A stretch of DNA of 64,000 bases from JANMMJ01 sp964543235 (GCA_964543235.1 CAZIXE010000009.1:18200-82199); one strand, 5' to 3'. Positions 33,343 to 42,100 are shown, numbered from the stretch's first letter. Program-made: numbers and translations. The notes: generated by a model from the sequence alone, not told the origin.

Positions 33343-35784
33343 ATGACGCTGTCACTGCGCTTGCTCGGCCGATTCGAACTGACCACCGACACCGGCGTGC
33401 CAATCGAAGTTCCCGGCGCGCGCGTGCAGCTGCTGCTGGCGCTGCTTGCCCTGTCACCCGGCACGGCTTTCGATCGGGCCAAGGTCAGCGGCCTGTTCTG
33501 GGGTGACCGGCAGGACCGGCAGGCGCGGGCCAGTTTGCGGCAGGCCGTCTGGACGCTGCGCCGTGCGCTGGGCGATGGAGCGATGGCGCTCGGCAGCGAA
33601 GGTGCCATGCTGAAGCTCGATCCCGGCCGCGTTACGACCGACGTTGCCGCATTTGAAGCGGGAGTGCGTTCCCCGTCGCCGGAAATCCTGCACGAAGCGG
33701 CCGGGCTTTACCGCGGCGATCTGCTCGAGGACTTCGATGTCGTGAAGCTTGCGCCCGACGGCCCGTTCCTCGAGCGCCGCGAGCGGCTGCGCGAACTGGC
33801 GCTTGACGGTCTCAGGCGCTTGGTGGCGATCGAGACGGAACGCGGCCAGTTCGATGCGGCAACAGAGGCCGCGCGCCGGGCGCTGAAGATCGATCCGCTG
33901 CAGGAGGACTTGCACCGGGCCCTGATCGTTTTCCACCTCAGATGCGGGCGCCCGGCCCAGGCGCAGGCCCAGTATGAAGCGTGCCGCGCGCTCCTCACGA
34001 GCGAACTCGGTACTGAGCCGTCGGAGGAAACGCGCAAGGCGCTGCGCGAGCCGGTCGCGGCCGGCGGTCGGCGTCAGATGACCGTGCCCGGGACGCCAGA
34101 TGCGGCTGCCGGCGCGACGCTGGCGGCGCCGTTGTTCCCTAAGGGCGCCGTCGGGAGGCCAATGCAGAAGCGTGGACTCCTCGCGGCCTCACTTGCCGCA
34201 CTGCTTGTCATGGCTGGTGCCGTTGCCCTGCTCAAGCCGTCCGGAGGCAACGCGCCTGCGCCACTGCCGGGCGGCGTGCCGTCCGTGGCGGTGTTTCCGT
34301 TCGCCGATCTCAGCGTGAACAATCAGCAGCCGGAGTATGCGGCGGCCCTCACCGCCGACCTCATCACCGATCTGTCAAAGGTTGCGGGACTGTTCGTCTT
34401 GGCCAACGACACCAGCGCGGCGCTGGGGGCAGGCACGACGGAAGCGGCGCGCGAGCTTGGCGTCGAGTATGTGGTCAAGGGCAGTGTCAGGCGGTCGCGT
34501 GGCGTGGTGCGGATCAATGTGCAGCTGGTTGAGGTCGCGAGTGGCCGTCACATCTGGTCGGAGAGCTACGAGCAGGATCTGGCGCAGCTGTTCACCGTCC
34601 AGGACGAGGTCGTGGAGAACGTCGTCAACTCGCTGAGAGTGCAGCTCAGCGACCGCGAGCGCTCGGCGATCGCCCGCATCCCGACCCGGAATCTCAAGGC
34701 CTATGATCACTACATGCGGGCCGAGCAGCAGCAGCTCAATTCAACCGAGACGGCACGGTTCCGGCAGGCGGTCGACAACTACCGGCGAGCCATTGAACTG
34801 GATCCAGGTTTTGCCGAGGCCTACGCCGGATTTGCCGGCACCGCCGCGCAGATCTGGCGCCGCGGCTTCGACGACGTCATGCCCGGCGGGCTGGCCCAGC
34901 AGGTCGCCTACGAGGCCGCTGAAAAGGCGTTGTCGCTCGATCCGGGATCCGCCCGGGCCTATGGCGTCCTGTCGTCGATGCAGGTGGCCGACGGCGAGTA
35001 TGAGAGCGCCATCGTTTCGGCGAGGCGGGCGGTCGAACTGCAGCCGGGTGATGCCGACGCCCATACGCAGCTGGCGCATGTCCTCGCGATTGCGGGGAAC
35101 ACTAGGGAAGCTGCGGCGGAGATCGCGCTGGCCCGGCGACTCAATCCGGTCCTGCCACCCGACCTGTTGCTGACATCCGGGGTGGTGGCTTTTGCAGACG
35201 GGCGCTATCACGACGCCATCGCCGATCTTTCGCAGGCCCGGCCGGTGCTGCCGACCAGCGAAACGTTGCTTCAGTACCTCGCCGCGGCGCAGGCGCTGTC
35301 GGGCGACATTGTCACCGCGCGCGGCACGGCCCGAGAGCTCATCGCCGTGATGCCCATCGCCAATCTCGAGTTCCTCGCCTTTGTCAACCATGCTCCGGGC
35401 ATCGAAGTCCCGCTGCTCAAGGGCCTGCGGCTTGCCGGGCTTCCGCGCTGGCCGTTCGGCTTCACCGCCGCCGAAGAAGACCGCGTGCCGGATCCGGAAT
35501 TGCAGCGGATCGCCGTCGCCCCCATGTGGACCGGCAGGCTTTCAAACGGAATTGGCTTCATCCAGGAGACCGATAGCCGCGGCAGCTTCGCGTATCGCAG
35601 CGAGCGAAGCCTCAGGACCGGCCGGCAATTTGTGCGGGACGGCCGGCTGTGCCAGGAGATCGACGGGTACCTGGCACGGCGTGAGATCTGTGGGTACGTC
35701 TACAGGGCCGGCGGGGCGGAGCGCGGCCTGCCCTATGTCTTTGTGTCGTTCGATAGCGTGAAGTTCTTCAAGATTGCGAATTAG
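33343..35784 (+). CDS. Membrane-anchored BTAD (SARP-like) regulator with TolB-like and TPR region
   Basis: 813 residues from the ATG at 33343. The N-terminal 245 residues form an OmpR-like winged helix plus bacterial transcriptional activation domain (LLGRFELTTDTGVPIEVPGA, FWGDRQDRQARASLRQAVWT, then DPLQEDLHRALIVFHLRCGR). One transmembrane helix follows (about residues 277-296, LLAASLAALLVMAGAVALL). Then comes a TolB/FlgO-like domain (SVAVFPFADLS, VKGSVRRSRGVVRINVQLVE, ASGRHIWSESYEQDLAQLF), TPR repeats (YRRAIELDPGFAEAYAGFAG) and a unique C-terminal 180 residues. The layout is CadC-like: cytoplasmic DNA binding and a periplasmic sensor. It precedes the ankyrin and YHS genes and probably controls them. 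Confidence 0.85.
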   Translation: MTLSLRLLGRFELTTDTGVPIEVPGARVQLLLALLALSPGTAFDRAKVSGLFWGDRQDRQARASLRQAVWTLRRALGDGAMALGSEGAMLKLDPGRVTTDVAAFEAGVRSPSPEILHEAAGLYRGDLLEDFDVVKLAPDGPFLERRERLRELALDGLRRLVAIETERGQFDAATEAARRALKIDPLQEDLHRALIVFHLRCGRPAQAQAQYEACRALLTSELGTEPSEETRKALREPVAAGGRRQMTVPGTPDAAAGATLAAPLFPKGAVGRPMQKRGLLAASLAALLVMAGAVALLKPSGGNAPAPLPGGVPSVAVFPFADLSVNNQQPEYAAALTADLITDLSKVAGLFVLANDTSAALGAGTTEAARELGVEYVVKGSVRRSRGVVRINVQLVEVASGRHIWSESYEQDLAQLFTVQDEVVENVVNSLRVQLSDRERSAIARIPTRNLKAYDHYMRAEQQQLNSTETARFRQAVDNYRRAIELDPGFAEAYAGFAGTAAQIWRRGFDDVMPGGLAQQVAYEAAEKALSLDPGSARAYGVLSSMQVADGEYESAIVSARRAVELQPGDADAHTQLAHVLAIAGNTREAAAEIALARRLNPVLPPDLLLTSGVVAFADGRYHDAIADLSQARPVLPTSETLLQYLAAAQALSGDIVTARGTARELIAVMPIANLEFLAFVNHAPGIEVPLLKGLRLAGLPRWPFGFTAAEEDRVPDPELQRIAVAPMWTGRLSNGIGFIQETDSRGSFAYRSERSLRTGRQFVRDGRLCQEIDGYLARREICGYVYRAGGAERGLPYVFVSFDSVKFFKIAN

Positions 35785-35933
35785 GACGAAACCGCTCCCG
35801 GAAAGCACTTTCTGGGTTCGTTTTGACGCTTGCGGTCCCGGGATTTGACGCCCGGCGAGACGGTCGGCCAACGGCAAAGCCGGCAGGCTAGATGTCGCCG
35901 CGCGTCTTGCGCGGCGTGTGAAGGAGGAAGGAC

Positions 35934-36569
35934 ATGTTCACAGACAGGAAAGGCATGTGGACCGGACTGCTTGTCCCCGCGATGCTGTCCCTTGCGGTGG
36001 CCGGCGCGGCAGCAGGCGAGTTCGACATCCAGACCGAGCCCATCCAGGCCGCCGCGCAGACCGGCGATCTCGGCAAGCTGGAGACCCTGCTGGCTGGTGG
36101 CGGCGATCCCAACGCACGCGATGTTACCGGCCAGACGCCGCTGATCACGGCGGCGCTCGCCGGCCAGGAGAAGGTGGCGGCACTGCTGATAGAGCGCGGG
36201 GCTGACATCGCAGCGAGGACCAGCCAGGGGCTTACAGCCCTGCATGCTGCGGCATATGCGGGCGATGCCGAAATCGTCCGGTTGCTGATCGGTCGCGGTG
36301 CCGCGGTCAACGATCAGGATAACCGCTTCAAGACTTCCCCGGTCAATCTTGCCGCGGAAGAAAACCACCTGCCGGTGGTCGAGATGCTTCTTGCGGCGGG
36401 GGCGAAGGCGGATGTCGTGGATGTCAACGGCATCGCCGCAACGACGAAGGCCGGCTTTCGCGAGCACTGGGACATACTCAGGGCCCTGAAGCGGGCCGGA
36501 GCGCCGTGCCAGCCTGAGGAGTTCGTTGGGGCCTGGCTCTACCAGAAATGCACCGAGCTCAAGCCGTGA
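35934..36569 (+). CDS. Exported ankyrin-repeat protein
   Basis: 211 residues with GGAGGAAGG before the ATG. A signal peptide (LLVPAMLSLAVAGAAAG) precedes about four ankyrin repeats (GGGDPNARDVTGQTPLITAA, GADIAARTSQGLTALHAAAY, GAAVNDQDNRF and following). The C-terminal tail has two cysteines (APCQPEE and YQKCTEL) that could form a disulfide. Unlike its neighbours it has no haem motif. It lies between the BTAD regulator and the YHS gene on one strand and probably forms a transcription unit with the latter. Confidence 0.88.
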   Translation: MFTDRKGMWTGLLVPAMLSLAVAGAAAGEFDIQTEPIQAAAQTGDLGKLETLLAGGGDPNARDVTGQTPLITAALAGQEKVAALLIERGADIAARTSQGLTALHAAAYAGDAEIVRLLIGRGAAVNDQDNRFKTSPVNLAAEENHLPVVEMLLAAGAKADVVDVNGIAATTKAGFREHWDILRALKRAGAPCQPEEFVGAWLYQKCTELKP

Positions 36570-36594
36570 ATGAGCAATCACTGGGAGAAAACAC

Positions 36595-37089
36595 ATGTAC
36601 ATCATGACAGAGATGCGCCGCGCGGCGGCGGCAGCCACGATGCTTCTGGCATTCGGCACCACGCAGGCCCTGGCGGGAGCGGCCGGGCTTTCCGAAGGCG
36701 AAGTCAACACCGGCTATTTCGGCACGGTGGCGATCCATGGATATGACCCGGTCGCCTATTTCACCATGGGCAAGCCCGTGGAGGGCGATCCTTCCATCAG
36801 TTATCGCTGGCTCGGGGCGGAGTGGCGCTTCGCCAACGAGGATCATCGCGCCAGGTTCATGGCGGACCCGGTCGCCTATGCGCCGCAGTATGGCGGGCTG
36901 TGCGCCGATGGCGTGGCCTATGACACGATGACGGTCAACATCGATCCGCAACTGTTCCGGATCATCGAGGGGAAGCTCTATCTCAGCTACGATGCCGGCG
37001 GGATGGCCGAATTCGAGGAGACCAAGGGCTTCATCGCCAAGGCCGATGCGAACTGGACGCATGTGCGGAAGGCGCTGAGCGCCAGGTAG
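36595..37089 (+). CDS. Exported YHS-domain protein
   Basis: 164 residues, GGGAG before the ATG, signal peptide (AAAAATMLLAFGTTQALAG). The mature part holds the YHS pattern: VAIHGYDPVAYFTMGKPVEG, then SYRWLGAEWRFANEDHRARF and AYAPQYGGLCADG. YHS domains bind metals in some proteins and are often found in heavy-metal handling. In this exported form the family is common in alphaproteobacteria with no proven role. It starts 25 bases after the ankyrin gene, so it is probably co-transcribed. Confidence 0.88.
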   Translation: MYIMTEMRRAAAAATMLLAFGTTQALAGAAGLSEGEVNTGYFGTVAIHGYDPVAYFTMGKPVEGDPSISYRWLGAEWRFANEDHRARFMADPVAYAPQYGGLCADGVAYDTMTVNIDPQLFRIIEGKLYLSYDAGGMAEFEETKGFIAKADANWTHVRKALSAR

Positions 37090-37216
37090 CGGCCGCTGCT
37101 GCCTCCGGCCCTGGCCATTGGGCGGGGCCGGGACGGCAAGTGCTCCGGCATCCTCAGGTTAACCGCAGCGGCCGGTCCGGCTTGGCGCCCGGGAATGACA
37201 TGTGCCATTTTAGGAC

Positions 37217-37762
37217 ATGCGTGTCATTTCGGGACAGAAGCCGCGGCGGAGCCGGCCAGCGTTCGGCCGGGGCTGGCTGGCGCTTGCGGGGGTGGCGGCC
37301 GGGGCGCTTGCCATGCATCTCCATCTGAACGGGCTGCCATCCGAATTTGCCGGCCAGCTGCCGCTCAGGCTGGTGCCGGCGCCGGTGCCGGGGGCCGAGG
37401 TGGTGGCGCCGGTGGCGGCACGCTTCAGCCTGTGCAGCGGGCCGGTGCGCATCACCTGCGTGGTCGATGGCGACACGCTGTGGCTCGAGGGCGTCAAGAT
37501 CAGGATCGAGGGCATCGACGCGCCGGAGATCGGCGAGCCCAAATGCGCCGCCGAGCGGGCGCTGGGCGAGCGGGCGAAGCAGCGGCTCCTGGCGCTCCTC
37601 AACGAGGGGCCGATCGAGGTCGTCGCGGCCGGCTTCCGCGACCGGGACAAATACGGCCGCAAGCTCCGCGACATCCGGCGCGGCGGGCGTTCGCTCGGCG
37701 AGCAGCTCATCGCCGAAGGCCTCGCGGCGCGCTGGGCGGGGCGGCATCACGACTGGTGCTGA
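37217..37762 (+). CDS. Thermonuclease (SNase) family protein, membrane-anchored
   Basis: 181 residues. An N-terminal hydrophobic segment (WLALAGVAAGALAMHLHL) would be a signal anchor. The staphylococcal nuclease-like domain has VVDGDTLWLEGVKIRIEGID followed by APEIGEPKC and later DKYGRKLRDI, which contains the expected arginines and acidic residues of the active site. It would hydrolyse nucleic acids in the periplasm with calcium. Two cysteines (SLCSGPVRITC) may pair. It stands alone before a repeat-containing intergenic region. Confidence 0.88.
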   Translation: MRVISGQKPRRSRPAFGRGWLALAGVAAGALAMHLHLNGLPSEFAGQLPLRLVPAPVPGAEVVAPVAARFSLCSGPVRITCVVDGDTLWLEGVKIRIEGIDAPEIGEPKCAAERALGERAKQRLLALLNEGPIEVVAAGFRDRDKYGRKLRDIRRGGRSLGEQLIAEGLAARWAGRHHDWC

Positions 37763-37817
37763 GAGCCACCCGGCGCCGCGGCGCGGGGCGGGGTGAGGCG
37801 CCGTCCCTAGCTTCGTC

Positions 37818-37986
37818 ATTCCGGCGCAAGCCGGAATCCATCCCTCCGCCTACGGATGATTTGCTGTACCGTCATGCCGGCGGTATGCGGAATCCGATGA
37901 TTTATTGTGCCGTCATGCCAGCGGAAGCTGGCATCCCGCTCCACCTGCTGCGCCGTACCAAAGCGGGACCCCGGCCTGCGCCGGGG
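37818..37986. repeat. Cluster of three REP-like palindromes
   Basis: Three hairpins with four-base loops lie in the 379-base gap after the nuclease gene. They are ATTCCGGC/GCCGGAAT (37818-37837), ATGCCAGC/GCTGGCAT (37915-37934) and CCCCGGC/GCCGGGG (37969-37986). Each is set in the context GTCATNCC...ATCC or CGGGACC, which recurs as an interspersed element in many proteobacteria. They may terminate transcription or be targets for REP-associated transposases. No gene is seen in the rest of the gap. Confidence 0.65.
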
Positions 37987-38141
37987 CGAGGGGTGTGGGG
38001 GTGAGGCGTCCTCCCGGCTGCATCACCCCGTCGTGGAATGCCGGGCCCGGCGGCTCAAGGGGTCATGTGCAAGAGTTCCTGCACAGAGGATAAAAATTTC
38101 CGCCGCCAGGCCGCCGGTTTTGCGGCTATCATCGCCGCCCG

Positions 38142-40235
38142 ATGACCCTCCTGCCCAATATCCGCACCGGCAAGTCGGTGTGCCCGCATGACTGCCCGTC
38201 GACCTGCGCGCTCGATGTCGAGGTGCTCGATGCCAAGACCATCGGGCGCATCCGCGGGGCGCGCGAGAACAGCTACACGCTCGGCGTCATCTGCGAGAAG
38301 GTGGCGCGCTATGCCGAGCGGGTGCATCACCCGGAGCGGCTGCTTCACCCGCTGAAGCGCCAGGGGCCCAAGGGCTCGGGCCAGTGGCAGCGGCTCACCT
38401 GGGACGATGCGCTCGGCGAGGTGGCGCAGGCCTTCCTCGCAGCCGAAGCCCGCTACGGGGCGGAAGCCGTGTGGCCCTATTATTATGCCGGCACCATGGG
38501 GCTCGTCATGCGCGATGGCATCAACCGGCTGCGCCATGCCAAGAACTATTCCGGCATGTATGACACGTTCTGCGTGGCGCTGTCCTGGCCCGGCTATATC
38601 GCCGGCTGCGGCAAGGTGATGGGGGCGGATCCGCGCGAGATGCAGAAGGCCGACCTCATCGTCATCTGGGGCGGCAACCCGGTCAATACGCAGGTCAATG
38701 TCATGACCCATGCGGCGATCGCCCGCAAGCAGCGCGGGGCGAAGATTGCCTGCATCGACATCTATGAGACGGCCACGATGAAGCAGGCCGATATCGGCCT
38801 CATCATCCGGCCCGGCACGGACGGGGCGCTGGCCTGTGCCATCATGCATGTGCTGTTCCGCGACGGCTTTGCCGACTGGCCCTATCTCGAGACCTACACG
38901 GATTGCCCGAAGGAATTCGAAGCCCATCTCCAATCGCGCACGCCCGCATGGGCGGCTTCGATCTGCGGCTGTGCTGCTCCTGAGATCGAGGCGCTGGCGC
39001 GGGCGATCGGCACCACGAAACGCAGCTATTTCCGCCTCGGCTATGGCTTCACGCGCTCGCGCAACGGGGCGGTCAACATGCATGCCGTCACTTGCATCCC
39101 GACCGTCACCGGGGCCTGGCAGCATGAGGGGGGCGGAGCGCTCCACTCCAACAGCGGCATGTATGGCTGGGACAAGACGCTGATCGAGGGGCTGGATGTC
39201 AGGGACCCCGCGGTGCGGGTGATCGACCAGAGCCGCATCGGGCCAGCGCTCTTGGGCGATCCTTACGATCTTGCCGGCGGGCCGCCCATTGCGGCGATCT
39301 TCGTGCAGAACACCAATCCCGCCGCGGTAGCGCCCGATCAGAACAAGGTGAAGCAGGGGCTGGCCCGCGACGACCTGTTCGTGTGCGTGCATGAGCAGTT
39401 CATGACCGAGACGGCGCAATTCGCCGACATCGTGCTCCCCGCCACGATGTTCCTCGAACATGACGACATCTACCAGGGCGGCGGCCACCAGCACATCATG
39501 TGGGGCGGCAAGCTCATCGATCCGCCGGGCGAGGCCCGCAACAATCACGAGGTGCTCTGCGATCTCGCCCGCCTTGTCGGCGCCGCCCATCGCGGCTTCG
39601 ATCTCAGCGTGCGCGAGATCGTCGAGGAGACGCTCAAAGCCTCCGGCCGGCCCGCTCTGGCAACGCTCGAATCGGAAAACTGGGTCGATGTGCAGCCGCC
39701 TTTCGCGGAGGCGCATTTCTTGAAGGGATTCGCCCATCCGGACGGCAGGTTCCGCTTCCGGCCGGACTGGCAGGCGGTGCGCTTCCGGGCCGGCATCGGC
39801 CCCTTCGGCCCCATCGAGTCGATCCCGGCCTTGCCCGACCACTGGCCGGTCATCGAGGAGGCCACCGAAGAGATGCCGTTCCGGCTCGCCACCTCGCCGG
39901 CGCGGAGCTTCCTCAATTCGAGCTTCAACGAGACGCCGTCGTCGCGCCAGCGTGAAGGCCGGCCCACGGTGCTGGTCCATCCGCTGGACCTCGCCGCGCT
40001 CGGCCTCGAAGACGGCGTTAAGGTTCTGTTAGGCAACACCCGCGGTTCCGTGACGCTGCATGCCAGGGCGTTTGCGGGCCTGCGCCGCGGGGTGCTCGTC
40101 GCGGAAGGCCTGTGGCCCAATGACGCCTTCGAGGATGGCAACGGAATCAACAGCTTGACCGGTGCCGACCAGCCCGCGCCCTGTGCCGGCGGGGCGTTCC
40201 ACGACAATCGTGTGTGGCTCAGGCCGGCGCCATGA
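38142..40235 (+). CDS. Molybdopterin-dependent oxidoreductase (DMSO reductase family)
   Basis: 697 residues. The N-terminus carries a 4Fe-4S motif (CPHDCPSTCAL, with the fourth cysteine in GVICEKV), followed by the bis-MGD-binding core: WDDALGEVAQAFL, GGNPVNTQVNV, IDIYETATMKQ, FADIVLPATMFLEHDD and a C-terminal VLVHPLDLAALGLEDGVKVL domain with FNETPSSRQREG. There is no Tat signal, so it appears cytoplasmic. The residue ligating molybdenum and the substrate cannot be settled by eye. No partner electron-transfer subunit is adjacent. The nucleotidyltransferase fragment at the window start would be relevant to its cofactor. Confidence 0.92.
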   Translation: MTLLPNIRTGKSVCPHDCPSTCALDVEVLDAKTIGRIRGARENSYTLGVICEKVARYAERVHHPERLLHPLKRQGPKGSGQWQRLTWDDALGEVAQAFLAAEARYGAEAVWPYYYAGTMGLVMRDGINRLRHAKNYSGMYDTFCVALSWPGYIAGCGKVMGADPREMQKADLIVIWGGNPVNTQVNVMTHAAIARKQRGAKIACIDIYETATMKQADIGLIIRPGTDGALACAIMHVLFRDGFADWPYLETYTDCPKEFEAHLQSRTPAWAASICGCAAPEIEALARAIGTTKRSYFRLGYGFTRSRNGAVNMHAVTCIPTVTGAWQHEGGGALHSNSGMYGWDKTLIEGLDVRDPAVRVIDQSRIGPALLGDPYDLAGGPPIAAIFVQNTNPAAVAPDQNKVKQGLARDDLFVCVHEQFMTETAQFADIVLPATMFLEHDDIYQGGGHQHIMWGGKLIDPPGEARNNHEVLCDLARLVGAAHRGFDLSVREIVEETLKASGRPALATLESENWVDVQPPFAEAHFLKGFAHPDGRFRFRPDWQAVRFRAGIGPFGPIESIPALPDHWPVIEEATEEMPFRLATSPARSFLNSSFNETPSSRQREGRPTVLVHPLDLAALGLEDGVKVLLGNTRGSVTLHARAFAGLRRGVLVAEGLWPNDAFEDGNGINSLTGADQPAPCAGGAFHDNRVWLRPAP

Positions 40236-40322
40236 ACGGCAGATGAACGGGCGCCTCAGCCCTGCCTCAGCTTGACCATGGCATAAGCCATCCCAAGTTA
40301 ACGCCTGAACCCGGAGATTGCC

Positions 40323-40529
40323 GTGAAAGCCGTCCTTGCCGTCATCGCTGCCGTTGTCATGGCCCAGGCCATGAGCGCGGATGCGTGGGCGGCCGGCAAG
40401 CGCAAGCTCCGCCCGCAGCTCACCCCGCAGGTGCTCGCCACGGCGCAGAAGAACTCTCTCGACATGGCGCTCCTCAAGTTCAGGGCACAGATCCGCCAGC
40501 AGCGGGTCACGGCCGCCATCAAGTTCTAG
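40323..40529 (+). CDS. Small exported protein, unknown
   Basis: 68 residues from a GTG with GGAG seven bases upstream. A signal peptide (AVLAVIAAVVMAQAMSADAWA) is followed by a short basic mature part of about 45 residues (RKLRPQLTPQVLATAQKNSL and KFRAQIRQQRV). There are no cysteines and no known family. It is followed nine bases later by a 34-residue hydrophobic peptide frame, so the two may be expressed together. Confidence 0.65.
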   Translation: MKAVLAVIAAVVMAQAMSADAWAAGKRKLRPQLTPQVLATAQKNSLDMALLKFRAQIRQQRVTAAIKF

Positions 40530-40538
40530 GGGCCGGCC

Positions 40539-40643
40539 ATGCAGCATTCGACCCTTCCGCCCCGCTGGCTCGCCGTCATGGCGGTGGTCCTGGTTGCGGC
40601 CTCGCTGGCGCCTGCCGTTCTCCTCGTCTCGTCGCAGTTCTGA
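40539..40643 (+). CDS. 34-residue hydrophobic peptide, unknown
   Basis: A short frame from an ATG at 40539 to TGA at 40643, encoding MQHSTLPPRW followed by a single hydrophobic helix (LAVMAVVLVAASLAPAVLLV) and SSQF. The composition is that of a small membrane peptide. It starts nine bases after the preceding small exported gene and ends four bases before the convergent DUF1326 gene. No ribosome-binding site stands out, so this is tentative. Confidence 0.4.
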   Translation: MQHSTLPPRWLAVMAVVLVAASLAPAVLLVSSQF

Positions 40644-40646
40644 AGC

Positions 40647-41297
40647 CTAGCTGGGCCGCGCCTCTTCGATAACTCCGTATGGGCCGTAGGCCGCGTACCA
40701 CAGGGCGCAATAGGCCTTCTGGTAGGTCATGGCCAGATCGGGGCCGTTGGCCGTGAAGTCGGCGCTGGCCATCTCGGCAGAGCGGAACTCGAATCCCTCC
40801 GGCAGGACGATTTGGGCGCGGTGCGGCTTGCCGGTCACCGGGTTGCGGATCGGCACGGCTTCCAGTTCGAGCACCCCGGGGACGACAAAGCGGCCGGTGC
40901 GGCCGTCTAGATCGCAGGCGAATTCCAGCTTGCCGAAGATGGGATCCAGCTCCTTGGCGATGGTGGAGCCATAGATGTTGAAGGGGGTCGTCGGCTCCTG
41001 CTCCTTGCCGCCGAGGATGGCGAACAGCGCCTCGCGCTGGGCGTCGGTGGCGCGCTCGTCGATGAAGCCCTGCACCACGCCGCCGCCCTCATGCACGGCG
41101 CCCGGCCAGCGGTAACGGGCGCCGACGATCAGGCCATCGAGCCGCACATCGCCGAAATGGCCCTCCTCGATCAGGTGCGCCTCGACACCCTCGCAATAGG
41201 ACCGCGTGGGCCGCGCATTGAACTCGCAGGGGCAGCCGTAATCGCAGCTGCAGCCGCCAAGCTTGGGGCCCTTGATCATCCAGTCGACATAAGCCAT
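40647..41297 (-). CDS. DUF1326 domain protein
   Basis: 216 residues from the ATG at 41297 with GGAGGAG upstream. The hallmark Cys-rich N-terminus is present: WMIKGPKLGGCSCDYGCPCE. It is followed by YCEGVEAHLIEEGHFGDVRL and the block AVHEGGGVVQGFIDERATDA. DUF1326 proteins are uncharacterised, and the cysteines suggest metal or redox binding. It lies 50 bases downstream of the GST gene on the same strand, and the pair probably form an operon controlled by the WYL-regulator operator at 42371. Confidence 0.88.
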   Translation of the reverse strand: MAYVDWMIKGPKLGGCSCDYGCPCEFNARPTRSYCEGVEAHLIEEGHFGDVRLDGLIVGARYRWPGAVHEGGGVVQGFIDERATDAQREALFAILGGKEQEPTTPFNIYGSTIAKELDPIFGKLEFACDLDGRTGRFVVPGVLELEAVPIRNPVTGKPHRAQIVLPEGFEFRSAEMASADFTANGPDLAMTYQKAYCALWYAAYGPYGVIEEARPS

Positions 41298-41347
41298 GGC
41301 GTTCTCCTCCAGACGGGCGGTGTCCAGGCCGCTCCGGCCCGGCGAGC

Positions 41348-42100
41348 TTATGACGGCGCTGGCGTGTCGCGCAACGCATTTGTTGCCTGCAACTGGGGAG
41401 CCGCTTGCGGATAATGCTCGGCGGCCATGCGCTGCAGATAGGCCATGAGATTGCCGTGGCGCAGCAGGTGCGGCCGCAGATCGGACTCGAACAGCGGGCA
41501 GGCGGCGCCGAGCAGGAACGCGAAGAGCGTGGCATCGGCCCCGCAGGCCGCTTCGCCGAGCAGATGGCGGCTGTTGCCGAGAAGCTGCGACAGGCTGTCG
41601 AGATCGCGCCTGCCGAGTTCGGCGCGTTCTTCGGCAGTGTGTCTGGCCAGTCCTTGCGCCCACAGGTTCCGGCGCACCTCGCGCCTCACCATGGCCCGCA
41701 CCAGCGGTCGCAAGGGGGCGGGCGCGGCGTTGAAGAAGGTTGCAGGCCCTCTTCTGAAATTCTCCGGCACGGCCCAGCGCTCATGCAGCATCAGCCAGTA
41801 GAGATGTTCCTCGAGCAGCTTCTCGACAGACCAGGCGATCGCCAGCTCGCGCGGGCCATAGCCGCCGCTGAAATCGGCGCCATGGCGGGTTTCGAGGTGG
41901 AAGCGGATCAGGGTTGAATCGCCGATCAGCCGGCCGTCATCCTCGATATAGGGAATCTTGCCCTTGGGGGCCTTGCGAAAGCTCGCCTCTGCCGTGCGAA
42001 ACGGTGTGCCCGCCATGCGCAGCAGCAGCTCGGCCTTGGTGACGAAGGGGCTGGGATCGGGAAGGCCGAAATGGCTGCCGGCCACAAAGAGCGTGATCAT
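41348..42100 (-). CDS. Glutathione S-transferase family protein
   Basis: 250 residues. A thioredoxin-like N-terminal domain (ITLFVAGSHFGLPDPSPFVT then KAELLLRMAGTPF), with KAPKGKIPYIEDDGRLIGDS holding the cis-proline and the glutathione-contacting Asp-Ser. A C-terminal helical domain follows with LFESDLRPHLLRHGNLMAYL. It resembles the metaxin/failed-axon-type GST branch. Substrate unknown. It is the first gene of the probable GST-DUF1326 operon. Confidence 0.88.
   Translation of the reverse strand: MITLFVAGSHFGLPDPSPFVTKAELLLRMAGTPFRTAEASFRKAPKGKIPYIEDDGRLIGDSTLIRFHLETRHGADFSGGYGPRELAIAWSVEKLLEEHLYWLMLHERWAVPENFRRGPATFFNAAPAPLRPLVRAMVRREVRRNLWAQGLARHTAEERAELGRRDLDSLSQLLGNSRHLLGEAACGADATLFAFLLGAACPLFESDLRPHLLRHGNLMAYLQRMAAEHYPQAAPQLQATNALRDTPAPS

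Noticed and set aside
38055..39980. Reverse open frame of 641 codons opposite the molybdopterin oxidoreductase
   Set aside because: Another antisense shadow. The forward frame carries an intact Fe-S motif and cofactor-binding blocks.
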